64,000 bases of DNA, from positions 3,596,001 to 3,660,000 of the forward strand of contig NZ_JBEGIK010000001.1 of assembly GCF_040675855.1 (NCBI RefSeq). The letters are read 5' to 3'. Under the pieces are notes generated by a model, which saw only the letters and a program-made list of their open reading frames with translations, ran no database searches and was not told where the DNA came from. A program made the translations under genes and the position numbers. Shown here in pieces: positions 26,136-34,968 of this stretch; within the stretch, counting starts at the first letter, position 1, and every line of letters begins with the position of its first letter. The DNA is from Microbacterium sp. LWH3-1.2. Its GTDB lineage: Bacteria > Actinomycetota > Actinomycetes > Actinomycetales > Microbacteriaceae.

Positions 26136-28310
26136 CTAGCTGAACCTCGTGGGCGGCTCGTAGGGCTCCTCGCGGACGAACGTGGCGCCGAGCACCTGGC
26201 GCACCACCGCCTCGCCGTAGCGCTGCACGCCACCGTTGCGCGTCGTCACCACCGGCGTCAGCGGCGGCGCGACCGTCGGAGGCACCGGAAGATCAGAGAC
26301 AGCGTCCGTGTCGTCATCGTCATCGTCGCGCTCGGACGGCGGAGCGATCTCCGTGCGCGGCAGGACCTGGCCCTCGCGCGGCGGCGCGAGCGTCGCGACC
26401 CGTGCAGTCGCGGCCTCGGCATCTTCGGGCTCGTCGTCGACCGCGAACTGCGCGGGCATCTCAGCGGGGAAGGCAGCGGGGCCCGGGTCAGGCGGCGGGG
26501 CGTCGTCGTCGGAGGGGATGGCCGCGACAGCCCAGTCCGTCACGGGCGCGACGGATGCCGGCGCCGAAGCCGTCGCCCGGGGCACGGCGGCAGGAGCCGC
26601 CGCCCGTGGCGCGGCCGATGCTGACGCACGCGGTGGCGCGGCCTGCGCGTTCCGCGACCCGCTCGGCACGTCATCGGTGGAGCGCGTCGTCGGTGCCTCT
26701 GCCGCCTGGCGCGGAGCCTCGCGGCCGGGGTCGGATGCCGCCGGCGCCATCGGGGCGGGCCCGGATCCGCCGGCGGGGTCGTGACGGGCGATGTACTTCA
26801 CGCGGATGCCGAGCACGGCCAGGATCGCCTGGCGCAGGTCTTCGCTGGGCCCCTTGCCGGCAGCGAGCTGCTTGAACTTCGCCACGTCGCTCTGGCTCGA
26901 GAACGCCAGCGTGAGCACGTCGTCGTCGAGCGCCACGGTGCGGGCGCCCGACGCGAGCATCCAGGACGAGCGACTCACGTTCTCGAGTTGCGCGAGCACC
27001 TGCGGCCAGGACTGCTGCAGGCGGTCGAGGGTGACCGGTCCGGCGGGTACGGGAGGTGCAGCCATGGGCGCCGGCTCGGCGGTCGGCGCGGTCGGAGCCG
27101 CGGCGGTCGGAGCCGCGGCGGTCGGAGCCGCGGCAGACGGCGCGACCGGAGCGGCCGGCACAGCGACCGACGCAGGGGGGACGACCGGCGCCGCAGCGGG
27201 CGCGGCGCCTGCGCCGCGTGCGAGCACCCGCGCGACCATCAGCTCGAGTTGCAGCCGCGGCGAGGTGGCGCCGGTCATGTCGTCGAGGGTCGCGATGACG
27301 AGGTCGGCGATGTGCGACAGCCGTGCCGGGCCGAACGCGTCGGCCTGACGCCGCATGCGCGCGAGGTCGTCCGCGGAGACGCCGCGCAGCACGGCAGAGG
27401 CGCCCTGGCCGGTCGCCGACACGACGATGAGGTCGCGCAGGCGCTCGAGCAGGTCGTCGACGAAGCGGCGGGGGTCTTGTCCGGTCTGCACCACGCGGTC
27501 GACCGCGGCGAAGGCGGCCGACGCGTCGGACGCGGCGAAGGCGTCGATCACCTCGTCGAGCAGCTCGGCGTGCGTGTAGCCGAGGAGCGCGACGGCGCGG
27601 GCGTAGGTGACCTTCGCGTCTTCCGAACCGGCGATGAGCTGGTCGAGCAGCGACAGCGTGTCTCGCGGAGAGCCGCCGCCGGCGCGCACGACCAGGGGCA
27701 GTACGCCCTGCTCGACGTCGACACCCTCCTGCCCGCACAGCTGCTCGACGTACTCGAGCATCGCCGCCGGTGGCACGAGGCGGAACGGGTAGTGGTGCGT
27801 GCGCGAGCGGATGGTGCCGATGACCTTCTCGGGCTCGGTCGTGGCGAAGATGAACTTCACGTGGTCGGGCGGCTCTTCCACGAGCTTCAGCAGGGCGTTG
27901 AAGCCCTGCGGCGTGACCATGTGCGCCTCGTCGAGGATGAAGATCTTGAAGCGGTCGCGGGCAGGCGCGAACACCGCGCGCTCGCGCAGATCGCGGGCGT
28001 CGTCGACGCCGTTGTGACTCGCGGCGTCGATCTCGACGACGTCGAGCGAGCCGCCGCCACCGCGACCGAGCTCGACACAGCTGTCGCACGTGCCGCACGG
28101 TGTGTCGGTCGGACCCTGCGCGCAGTTGAGGCAGCGCGCGAGAATACGCGCCGACGTGGTCTTTCCGCACCCTCGGGGACCCGAGAACAGGTACGCATGA
28201 CCGACGCGATCGCCGCGCAATGCCGTCATGAGCGGCTCGGTGACCTGCGACTGCCCGATCATCTCGCCGAACGACTCGGGCCGGTAGCGGCGGTACAGGG
28301 CAGTGGTCAC
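26136..28310 (-). CDS. dnaX: DNA polymerase III subunit gamma/tau
   Basis: A 724-residue clamp-loader ATPase. Domain I has Walker A FSGPRGCGKTTSARILARCL, the zinc module (CLNC, CGTCDSC), Walker B ILDEAHMVT and the arginine-finger region GTIRSRTHHYPFRL. Domains II-III extend to about residue 370. The rest is a Pro/Ala-rich tether with a 15-bp tandem repeat, a conserved helical part (SWPQVLAQLENVSRSSWML), and an acidic C-terminus. No A-rich slippery heptamer is visible, so a gamma form by frameshifting is unlikely. GTG at 28310 is 6 nt after TAGGCT. Confidence 0.95.
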   Translation of the reverse strand: MTTALYRRYRPESFGEMIGQSQVTEPLMTALRGDRVGHAYLFSGPRGCGKTTSARILARCLNCAQGPTDTPCGTCDSCVELGRGGGGSLDVVEIDAASHNGVDDARDLRERAVFAPARDRFKIFILDEAHMVTPQGFNALLKLVEEPPDHVKFIFATTEPEKVIGTIRSRTHHYPFRLVPPAAMLEYVEQLCGQEGVDVEQGVLPLVVRAGGGSPRDTLSLLDQLIAGSEDAKVTYARAVALLGYTHAELLDEVIDAFAASDASAAFAAVDRVVQTGQDPRRFVDDLLERLRDLIVVSATGQGASAVLRGVSADDLARMRRQADAFGPARLSHIADLVIATLDDMTGATSPRLQLELMVARVLARGAGAAPAAAPVVPPASVAVPAAPVAPSAAAPTAAAPTAAAPTAPTAEPAPMAAPPVPAGPVTLDRLQQSWPQVLAQLENVSRSSWMLASGARTVALDDDVLTLAFSSQSDVAKFKQLAAGKGPSEDLRQAILAVLGIRVKYIARHDPAGGSGPAPMAPAASDPGREAPRQAAEAPTTRSTDDVPSGSRNAQAAPPRASASAAPRAAAPAAVPRATASAPASVAPVTDWAVAAIPSDDDAPPPDPGPAAFPAEMPAQFAVDDEPEDAEAATARVATLAPPREGQVLPRTEIAPPSERDDDDDDTDAVSDLPVPPTVAPPLTPVVTTRNGGVQRYGEAVVRQVLGATFVREEPYEPPTRFS
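27091..27135 (-). repeat. 15-bp tandem repeat in dnaX
   Basis: Three tandem copies of GTCGGAGCCGCGGCG (the last differing at its final base) encode repeated Ala-Ala-Pro-Thr-Ala in the linker. Confidence 0.75.
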
Positions 28311-28316
28311 TCCCCC

Positions 28317-28322
28317 AGCCTA
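28317..28322 (-). promoter_or_regulatory. -10 element of dnaX (leaderless)
   Basis: Minus-strand TAGGCT, then GGGGGA (6 nt), then GTG at 28310. The G-rich spacer could also act as a weak ribosome binding site. Confidence 0.42.
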
Positions 28323-28432
28323 CGGCGTGGGGCCGACACTTCGGCGGGCGCATCGCATCGCATCGCGGCTTCGGCTCCACCGCGCCCGCGGGCGACGTCG
28401 ACACACGGCGATGCCCCGTCGAGATCGCCTGC

Positions 28433-28438
28433 TAGATT
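28433..28438 (+). promoter_or_regulatory. -10 element of thi operon
   Basis: TAGATT, placing +1 near 28445, immediately before the riboswitch core. Confidence 0.4.
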
Positions 28439-28445
28439 GCTCCGC

Positions 28446-28522
28446 AGTGACACGGGGTGCCCGCACGGCGGGCTGAGAGCACACCCGTCGAACCTGATCT
28501 CGATCATGCGAGCGAAGGGATG
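28446..28522 (+). promoter_or_regulatory. TPP riboswitch (THI element)
   Basis: Matches the conserved THI-box strings: ACGGGGTGCCC, GGGCTGAGAGCACACCC, GAACCTGATCTCGATCATGC and GCGAAGGGA. The AAGGGA at 28515-28520 is both the end of the aptamer and the ribosome binding site of thiM (ATG 28528), so thiamine pyrophosphate binding should hide the site and block translation of the thi operon. Confidence 0.95.
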
Positions 28523-28527
28523 TCGCG

Positions 28528-29346
28528 ATGAACGCGCGCACCGAAGCACACCTGTCCCCCTTCTCCCCCGCCACCGCGCTGACGGCGCTGCGGGAGGCGT
28601 CACCCCTGGTGCAGTGCATCACGAACGCGGTGGTGACGAACTACACGGCGAACGCCCTGCTCGCGGTGGGCGCCTCGCCCGCGATGTGCGACATCCCGGG
28701 CGAGGCCGGGCTCTTCGCGGGGATCGCCGACGGAGTGCTGGTGAACCTCGGCACGCCCACCGCCGAGCAGCGCGATGCCGCTCGCGAGGCGGTCCGCGCC
28801 ACCTCGAGCTGGGTGCTCGATCCCGTCGCCGTCGGCGTTCTCCCTGTGCGCACGGCCGTCGTCGCCGAACTGCTCGAGCACCGTCCCGCCATCGTCCGCG
28901 GCAACGCCTCGGAGATCCTCGCCCTCGCCGGCGAGGGCGGCGGCGGTCGCGGAGTCGACGCGACGGATGGAACGGATGCTGCTGCCGGCGCCGCACGATC
29001 GCTCGCGCTGCGCACCGGCGGCGTGGTCGCCGTGTCGGGTCCGGTCGATCTCGTCACCGACGGCGAGCATGTCGTCCGTATCCACGGCGGGGACGCGCTC
29101 CTCACCCGCGTCACCGGCGGCGGCTGCTCACTGGGCGCGGTGATGGCCGCGCTCGTCGGCGTGTGCGCGCCGTTCGAGGCGGCGGTGGCGGCATCCGTCC
29201 TCTATGCGGTCGCGTCGGAACGCGCGGCCGCTCGTGCGGAGGGGCCGGGGTCGTTCGCCGTGGCCTTCCTCGACGCGCTGGACGCCCTCGCGGCCGACTC
29301 GGCCGAGCTCGACGCGCGCGTCGCCGACACCCTCGCCCTCCGATGA
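28528..29346 (+). CDS. thiM: Hydroxyethylthiazole kinase
   Basis: A 272-residue kinase phosphorylating hydroxyethylthiazole (THZ), a salvage step of thiamine synthesis. Family motifs: [21 protein letters not shown] near the N-terminus, [21 protein letters not shown] and the ribokinase-like anion hole GTGCS-equivalent [14 protein letters not shown] variable insertion ([16 protein letters not shown]) carries the recurrent GGATGCTGC word. It is the first gene under the TPP riboswitch; the stop overlaps the thiE ATG (ATGA). Confidence 0.94.
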   Translation: MNARTEAHLSPFSPATALTALREASPLVQCITNAVVTNYTANALLAVGASPAMCDIPGEAGLFAGIADGVLVNLGTPTAEQRDAAREAVRATSSWVLDPVAVGVLPVRTAVVAELLEHRPAIVRGNASEILALAGEGGGGRGVDATDGTDAAAGAARSLALRTGGVVAVSGPVDLVTDGEHVVRIHGGDALLTRVTGGGCSLGAVMAALVGVCAPFEAAVAASVLYAVASERAAARAEGPGSFAVAFLDALDALAADSAELDARVADTLALR

Positions 29347-30077
29347 GCGGCGTCGTTGCGATGCGCCGCGGGGACCTGCACCTGGTCACCGACGAGCGGG
29401 TGCCCTTCGACCGGCTCTGCGACATCGTCGATGCCGCCGCGGGTGCGGGCGCGGACGTCGTGCAGCTGCGGGCGAAGTCCGTCACCGCCCGCGAGCTGCT
29501 GCGGCAGGCCGTCGTGCTGTCGGGGGTCGTCGACGGGCGCAGCCTGCTGGTCATCGACGACCGCGTCGACGTCGCCCTCGCTGCCCGCGATGCCGGGGCG
29601 CGCATCGACGGCGTGCACCTCGGTCAGAGCGATCTGCCGCCGGAGACCGCGCGGCGACTGCTCGGCACGCATGCCGTGATCGGGTGGACGGCGAACACCG
29701 TGGCGCATCTTGCCGCGGCATCCGCACTCCCCCCGCGGACGATCGACTATCTCGGCGTGGGCGTGATCCGCCCGACCTCCACCAAGCCGGATCACCCTCC
29801 GGTGCTGGGGATAGACGGATTCGCCGCGCTCGCCGCGACCGCCCCTCTGCCGTGCATCGCGATCGGGGGCGTGACGGTGGACGATGTGCCGGCGCTGCGC
29901 TGGGCCGGGGCGGCCGGCATCGCGGTGGTGTCGGCGATCTGCGCCGCCGACGACCCCGGCGCGATGACGCGGGCACTTCGAGACGCGTGCCACGACCCGC
30001 TGGCCGACGCGCCGACCGACCCCTCGGGCTCGTCCAGGGGACGCACCCCGGACGCGAGGCTGGAGGCGGCGCGGTGA
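29343..30077 (+). CDS. thiE: Thiamine phosphate synthase
   Basis: A 244-residue TIM-barrel enzyme joining HMP-PP and THZ-P to thiamine phosphate. It shows [29 protein letters not shown] (pyrophosphate site), [46 protein letters not shown] and [12 protein letters not shown]. Most homologues have IGxS where this has IGWT. A C-terminal tail of ~25 residues ([15 protein letters not shown]...) is extra. It overlaps thiM by ATGA and thiD by GTGA, giving tight coupling. Confidence 0.93.
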   Translation: MSGVVAMRRGDLHLVTDERVPFDRLCDIVDAAAGAGADVVQLRAKSVTARELLRQAVVLSGVVDGRSLLVIDDRVDVALAARDAGARIDGVHLGQSDLPPETARRLLGTHAVIGWTANTVAHLAAASALPPRTIDYLGVGVIRPTSTKPDHPPVLGIDGFAALAATAPLPCIAIGGVTVDDVPALRWAGAAGIAVVSAICAADDPGAMTRALRDACHDPLADAPTDPSGSSRGRTPDARLEAAR

Positions 30078-31522
30078 CAGCGATCCCCCGGGTGCTCAGC
30101 ATCGCCGGCACCGATCCGACTGGCGGCGCAGGCGTGCAGGCCGACCTCAAGTCGATCGGGGCGCTCGGCGGCTATGGCATGGCCGTCGTCACCGCTCTCG
30201 TCGCGCAGAACACGCGCGGCGTCCGCGACGTCCACGTGCCGCCCGTCGCGTTCCTCGGAGCGCAACTGGACGCCGTGTCGGACGATGTCCGGATCGACGC
30301 CGTCAAGATCGGGATGCTGCAGTCCGCCGAGATCATCGGCACGGTCCGGGAGTGGCTGGCGCGGGTGCGCCCTCCGGTGGTCGTGCTCGATCCGGTCATG
30401 GTCGCCACCAGCGGCGACCGGCTGCTGGATCCGGCCGCCGAGGACGAACTGCGCGCGCTGTGCGCGGAGGCCGATCTCGTCACCCCGAACCTCGCCGAGC
30501 TGGCGGTGCTCACCGGGCGCCCCGCGGCGACGACATGGGAGCACGCGGTCGACGACGCCCGCGCTCTCGTCCAGGCCAGCGGCACCACCGTGCTGCTGAA
30601 GGGCGGGCACCTCGCAGGGGCCGCCTGCCCCGACGCCATCGTGGGTCCCGACGGGGTGCACGAGCTCGCCGGCCGACGCGTCGACACACGCCACACCCAC
30701 GGCACCGGCTGTTCGCTGTCGTCGGCGATGGCGACGCTGCGGGCGGCGGGTGCGTCGTGGCCCGACGCGCTGAAGCGCGCCAAGGAGTGGCTGACGGGCG
30801 CCCTCGTTCACGCGGACGCGCTGCACGTCGGCACCGGCAACGGCCCGGTCGACCACTTCCACGAGCTGCGCCGCGCGCAGGGTGCGGCCGGCTCCTGGTC
30901 GCAGCGGGCATGGGATGCCTCGGCCGACGTCCGAGCGCAGGTCGACGCCGGCCGGTTCGTGGGCGGCCTCGGCGACGGCTCGCTGCCGCGAGAGGTGTTC
31001 CTGCGCTATCTGGCGCAGGATGCCCTCTACCTGGGCGAGTACTCCCGCGTGCTGGCGCGGGCGAGCACGCTTGCCCCGACAGCGCAGGAGCAGGTCTTCT
31101 GGGCGCGCTCGGCCGAGTCCGCCATCGTCGAGGAGCGCCGGCTCCACGAGACCCACGTCGAGTCCGCAGCATCCGTTCCCGAACCGCAGATGCTCGCCTA
31201 CACGAACCATCTGCACGCGTCGGGGGCGTCGTACGGCGAGTTGGTCGCCGCACTGCTGCCGTGCTTCTGGCTGTATACCGACCTCGGCACACGGCTCGCC
31301 GCGCGCAGGCACGACGGGCATCCGTACGACGATTGGCTCGCGCTGTACGGCGATCCCGCGTTCGCGGAGGCGACCGCACGTGCCATCGAGATCGCCGACG
31401 CGGCGGCGCGCGAGGCCGGGCCCCGCGAGAGGGCCCGCATGAACGCCGCGTTCGCCCGGTCGATGGCGCACGAGCTCGAGTTCTTCGAGGCCCCGGCGCG
31501 CCCCGCCCTCGTCGACGGGTGA
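30074..31522 (+). CDS. thiD: Bifunctional HMP-P kinase / thiaminase II-like fusion (ThiD-TenA)
   Basis: A 482-residue two-domain protein. Residues 1-265 are ThiD: SIAGTDPTGGAGVQADLKSI, DPVMVATSGDRLL, LTPNLAELAVLTGR-like segment and the HTHGTGCSLSSAMAT anion hole; it phosphorylates HMP and HMP-P. Residues ~280-482 are TenA/HMP-salvage: FLRYLAQDALYLGEY, the catalytic-Cys region ALLPCFWLYTDLG, and an Asp/Glu-rich last helix. TenA regenerates HMP from degraded thiamine. GTG at 30074 overlaps thiE. Together with thiM the operon covers thiamine salvage; thiC and thiG are not in the window. Confidence 0.93.
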   Translation: MTAIPRVLSIAGTDPTGGAGVQADLKSIGALGGYGMAVVTALVAQNTRGVRDVHVPPVAFLGAQLDAVSDDVRIDAVKIGMLQSAEIIGTVREWLARVRPPVVVLDPVMVATSGDRLLDPAAEDELRALCAEADLVTPNLAELAVLTGRPAATTWEHAVDDARALVQASGTTVLLKGGHLAGAACPDAIVGPDGVHELAGRRVDTRHTHGTGCSLSSAMATLRAAGASWPDALKRAKEWLTGALVHADALHVGTGNGPVDHFHELRRAQGAAGSWSQRAWDASADVRAQVDAGRFVGGLGDGSLPREVFLRYLAQDALYLGEYSRVLARASTLAPTAQEQVFWARSAESAIVEERRLHETHVESAASVPEPQMLAYTNHLHASGASYGELVAALLPCFWLYTDLGTRLAARRHDGHPYDDWLALYGDPAFAEATARAIEIADAAAREAGPRERARMNAAFARSMAHELEFFEAPARPALVDG

Positions 31523-31546
31523 CGCGCGGCGCCGGCGAGATCAGGA

Positions 31547-31600
31547 GATCCGGCGGCCACAGGACGATTCCCGCTCGTATCGTCCTGCGTCCGCCGGATC
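31547..31600. terminator. Bidirectional terminator after thi operon
   Basis: A two-part stem: GATCCGGCGG (31547-31556) with CCGCCGGATC (31591-31600), and inside it CAGGACGAT (31560-31568) with ATCGTCCTG (31579-31587), loop 10 nt. It separates the convergent thiD-tenA and GH65 genes. Confidence 0.75.
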
Positions 31601-31619
31601 GCCTGTCCTGGCGAAGCGG

Positions 31620-34145
31620 CTAGACGTCGGCGCCGTGCTCGACGTCGGCGGCTCCCACGATGATCGGGATCGTCGAGGTGACGGTGGGCACCGACGCCGA
31701 CAGCAGTGAGCCGTCCTCGCGGCGCGCGTCGCCGAGCTCGCGCAGCGACGGCCGGCCCGGGATGACCGGCCCCTGCCCGGCGAGCGGTGCCACCACCTCT
31801 TCGCCCGCACCGACCACGTAGCCCACGCCCCGCACGCTGAAGCCGACGGGGTCGCCCTCCGTGGCCCGCACGCGAAGTTCGCCACGGGTGACCGTGACGA
31901 CCAGGCGCGTGCCGTGCCAGTGCAGCACGAACTCGAGGGATGGCCACGAGGCGGGAAGCCGCGGGTCGAATGACAGCTCGCCGAAGTGGTCGCGCATGCC
32001 GCCGAAACCGGAGACCAGCGCGGTCCACACGCCACCGGCCGACGCCACATGCACACCGTCGGCGGCGTTGTGGTGCAGGTCACCGAGGTCGACGAAGATC
32101 GACTGCCGGAAGTACTCGAGCGCGAGGTCCTGGTAGCCGACCTCGGCGGCGAGGATCGACTGCACGACCGCCGACAGCGTCGAGTCGCCCGTGGTCAGCG
32201 GGTCGTAGTACTCGAAGTCGGCGAGCTTGTCCTCGTCGGAGAAGTGGTTGCCCTGCAGGAACAGCGCGAGCACGACGTCAGCCTGCTTGAGAACCTGGTA
32301 CCGGTAGATCACCAGCGGGTGGAAATGCAGCAGAAGGGGTCGCTTGTCGGGCGGAGTGTTCTCGAGGTCCCAGATCTCGCGCTCGAGGAACACGTGATCC
32401 TGCGGATGGATGCCCAGGCTCGGGCTGAACGGGATGTGCATGGCCTCGGCGGACCGCTCCCACGCCTCGGGCTCGCCCGGCTCCAGGGCGAGGCGGTCGA
32501 CCATCTGGCGGTAGACCTCGCCGTCGGCCTCGGCCATCTCCCGGATCGTGCGGGCGGCGAAGCGGAGGTTGAACCGCGCCATGACGTTCGTGAAGAGGTT
32601 GTCGTTGACGACGGTGGTGTACTCGTCGGGCCCCGTGACGCCGTGGATGTGGAACGTGTCGCCCTCGCCGTCGACCACGCCGTCGCTCGAGCGCCAGAAG
32701 CCCAGCGTCGCCCACAGGCGCGCCGTCTCGACGGCGATGTCGACGCCCTCGCGGAAGAGGAACTCGTCATCGCCCGTCGCACGCACATACTTCGCGAGGG
32801 CGTAGCTGACGTCGGCGTTGATGTGATACTGCGCGGTGCCGGCGGCGTAGTACGCGGATGCCTCTTCGCCGTTGATCGTCCGCCACGGGAAGAGCGCGCC
32901 GGCCTCGTTGAGCTGGAAGGCCCGGCGCCGGGCGGCGGGCAGCATCAGGTACCGCATGCGCAGCGCATTGCGCGCCCACAGCGGCGTCGTGTACGCGAGG
33001 AACGGGAGCACGTAGATCTCGGTGTCCCAGAAGTAGTGTCCGGAGTACCCCGAGCCGGTCATGCCCTTCGCGGGCACGCCCTGGCCATCGGCGCGCGCCG
33101 ACGCCTGCGCGAGCTGGAACAGGCACCAGCGCGTCGCCTGCTGGAGGTCGTCGTGGCCGCCGATGCGCACGTCCGAGCGCTCCCAGAACGCGTCGAGCCA
33201 CGCGCGCTGCTGCGCGCGGATCGCGTCCACGCTCTCGCCGAGCGCACGGTCGAGCGTTCGGCGGCAGCGGTCGACGAGCTCCCGCGCGGGTACGCCGCGC
33301 GACGTGTGATAGCTCACGAGCTTCGTGACGCGGGTCGGCACGCCGGCCTTCGCGTTCACCCGGAACACGTTCTTCGCGATGTCGGGCTCGATCAGCGTGC
33401 GCGAGGTGTACTCGTTCGCCGTCTCGACCAGGTGGTCGGCGACGACGGCGATCGTCATGCCCGAGTCGGTGACGCGGTACGACAGGGCGGCGCGCAGCTT
33501 GTCCTGCCAGTACTCCTGCGGCTGCAGCACGCGCTCGTGCAGCTTCTCCGTCTTGCGCGGGTCGAAGCCGGCCATGCGCGGAGCCGTGGGCGTGCCGCCG
33601 TAGACGTCTTCGCCGTCCTGGCGGTTGAGGATCTGGCAGCTCACGGTGACGGGCGCGTCGGCGTTGAGCACGGTGACATCCACCGTCATGACGGCGAGGT
33701 GCTTCTCCTCGAACGACACCAGCCGCTCGTAGTCGATCCGCACCTCCTTGCCCGACGGTGTGACCCACAGGATGTGCCGGCGCTGCACGCCGTCGCGCAT
33801 GTCGAGCGTCCGCTCGTATTCGCGGACGTCGGCGACGTCGAGCGACAGCGGCTCGTCGTCGACGTAGACCCGCATGACCTTGGCGTCGGGGGCGTTGATG
33901 ATCGTCTGGCCGACCTCGGCGAAACCGTAGGCCTGCTCGGCGTGACGGATCGGGAACGTCTCATGGAACCCGTTGATGAACGTGCCGTGCTCGTGTGCGT
34001 GGCGTCCCTCGGGCTGGTTGCCGCGCAGGCCCAGGTAGCCGTTTCCCACGGCGAACAGCGTCTCGGTGACGCCGGTGTCGTCGAGCTGGAACGACGTCTC
34101 GACGAGGCGCCACGGGTCGACGGGGAACCGGTCGCGATCGATCAT
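31620..34145 (-). CDS. Glycoside hydrolase family 65 phosphorylase
   Basis: An 841-residue cytoplasmic enzyme of the maltose/trehalose/kojibiose phosphorylase family. Domains in order: N-terminal beta-sandwich (to ~280), linker, (alpha/alpha)6 barrel with WDTEIYVLPFL and the catalytic acid Glu508 in GVTGPDEYTTVVNDN, phosphate-binding region, and a C-terminal beta-sheet. It should release beta-glucose 1-phosphate from an alpha-glucobiose. The coupled downstream-pathway gene is a beta-phosphoglucomutase, so the pair feeds glucose 6-phosphate to glycolysis. The disaccharide cannot be fixed by eye. ATG 34145 overlaps the HAD stop (ATGA). Confidence 0.92.
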   Translation of the reverse strand: MIDRDRFPVDPWRLVETSFQLDDTGVTETLFAVGNGYLGLRGNQPEGRHAHEHGTFINGFHETFPIRHAEQAYGFAEVGQTIINAPDAKVMRVYVDDEPLSLDVADVREYERTLDMRDGVQRRHILWVTPSGKEVRIDYERLVSFEEKHLAVMTVDVTVLNADAPVTVSCQILNRQDGEDVYGGTPTAPRMAGFDPRKTEKLHERVLQPQEYWQDKLRAALSYRVTDSGMTIAVVADHLVETANEYTSRTLIEPDIAKNVFRVNAKAGVPTRVTKLVSYHTSRGVPARELVDRCRRTLDRALGESVDAIRAQQRAWLDAFWERSDVRIGGHDDLQQATRWCLFQLAQASARADGQGVPAKGMTGSGYSGHYFWDTEIYVLPFLAYTTPLWARNALRMRYLMLPAARRRAFQLNEAGALFPWRTINGEEASAYYAAGTAQYHINADVSYALAKYVRATGDDEFLFREGVDIAVETARLWATLGFWRSSDGVVDGEGDTFHIHGVTGPDEYTTVVNDNLFTNVMARFNLRFAARTIREMAEADGEVYRQMVDRLALEPGEPEAWERSAEAMHIPFSPSLGIHPQDHVFLEREIWDLENTPPDKRPLLLHFHPLVIYRYQVLKQADVVLALFLQGNHFSDEDKLADFEYYDPLTTGDSTLSAVVQSILAAEVGYQDLALEYFRQSIFVDLGDLHHNAADGVHVASAGGVWTALVSGFGGMRDHFGELSFDPRLPASWPSLEFVLHWHGTRLVVTVTRGELRVRATEGDPVGFSVRGVGYVVGAGEEVVAPLAGQGPVIPGRPSLRELGDARREDGSLLSASVPTVTSTIPIIVGAADVEHGADV

Positions 34146-34873
34146 CGTGCGAACTCCTCCAGATCCTTCACCACGACGTCGGCGCCCGCAGCGACGAGGT
34201 CGTCCTCGCCGGCGCCGCGGTCGACGCCCACCACCAGTGCGAAGCCGCCGGCGGCCGCGGACTGCACGCCGCTGATGGCGTCCTCCACCGCGACGCTGCG
34301 CGACGGCTCGACCCCCAGCATCCGCGCCGCCTCGACGAACACGTCCGGTGCGGGCTTCGAAGCGAGGTGGTCGCGTTCGGCGATCACGCCGTCCATCACG
34401 ACGGCGAAGCGATCACGGATGCCGGCTGCCGCGAGCACCTCCTCCGCGTTCTTGGAGCTCGACACCACCGCGACGGGCGTGCCGGCGGCGGCCAGCATGT
34501 CGAGCAGACGCAGGGAACCCGGATACGCGGCGATGCCGTCGGCGCGCAGCACACGCTCGAAGACGGCGTTCTTGCGGTTCCCGATCCCGCACACCGTGTC
34601 GGCCGTCACCGGGTCGGACGGGTGGCCCCATGGCACCTCCACGTCGCGGGAGCGCAGCAGGCTCGCCACGCCGTCGTAGCGCTTCTTCCCGTCGAGGTGA
34701 TCGAAGTAGTCGCGCTCGGTGTACGGCGGGGTGATGTCCCATGCCGCGAAGAGCTCCTCGAACATCGTCTGCCATGCGTGCATGTGCACTTCGGCGGTGG
34801 GCGTCAGGACGCCGTCCAGATCGAACAGCACGGCCTCGTAGGCGGTCAGATCGGGCAGGGCGTCGTCAGCCAC
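34142..34873 (-). CDS. HAD family hydrolase, beta-phosphoglucomutase type
   Basis: A 243-residue HAD-IA enzyme. Nucleophile motif VLFDLDGVLTPTAEVH (DxDGV, as in beta-PGM), cap domain, VVSSSKNA (motif II), KPAPDVFVEAARMLG (motif III Lys) and VEDAISGVQSA (motif IV). It is translationally coupled to the GH65 phosphorylase, so conversion of beta-glucose 1-phosphate to glucose 6-phosphate is the likely reaction. GTG at 34873 has GGAGG upstream. A TACGCT hexamer at 34928-34933 (minus) may be its promoter. Confidence 0.9.
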   Translation of the reverse strand: MADDALPDLTAYEAVLFDLDGVLTPTAEVHMHAWQTMFEELFAAWDITPPYTERDYFDHLDGKKRYDGVASLLRSRDVEVPWGHPSDPVTADTVCGIGNRKNAVFERVLRADGIAAYPGSLRLLDMLAAAGTPVAVVSSSKNAEEVLAAAGIRDRFAVVMDGVIAERDHLASKPAPDVFVEAARMLGVEPSRSVAVEDAISGVQSAAAGGFALVVGVDRGAGEDDLVAAGADVVVKDLEEFAR

Positions 34874-34968
34874 AGAACCTCCGGATGCGGGTACGGATGC
34901 TTCGGCACTGCAGCGCGCCGTCCAGCAAGCGTAATGGGCGCGAGTGTCCGGTCGACACCCCGTGACGC

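Noticed and set aside
26136..28310. Programmed frameshift in dnaX giving gamma
   Set aside because: No A-AAA-AAG type slippery site is visible in this GC-rich gene.
26781..29342. Long plus-strand ORF leading into thiE
   Set aside because: It is antisense to dnaX and overlaps the riboswitch and thiM; only the part from 29343 is thiE.
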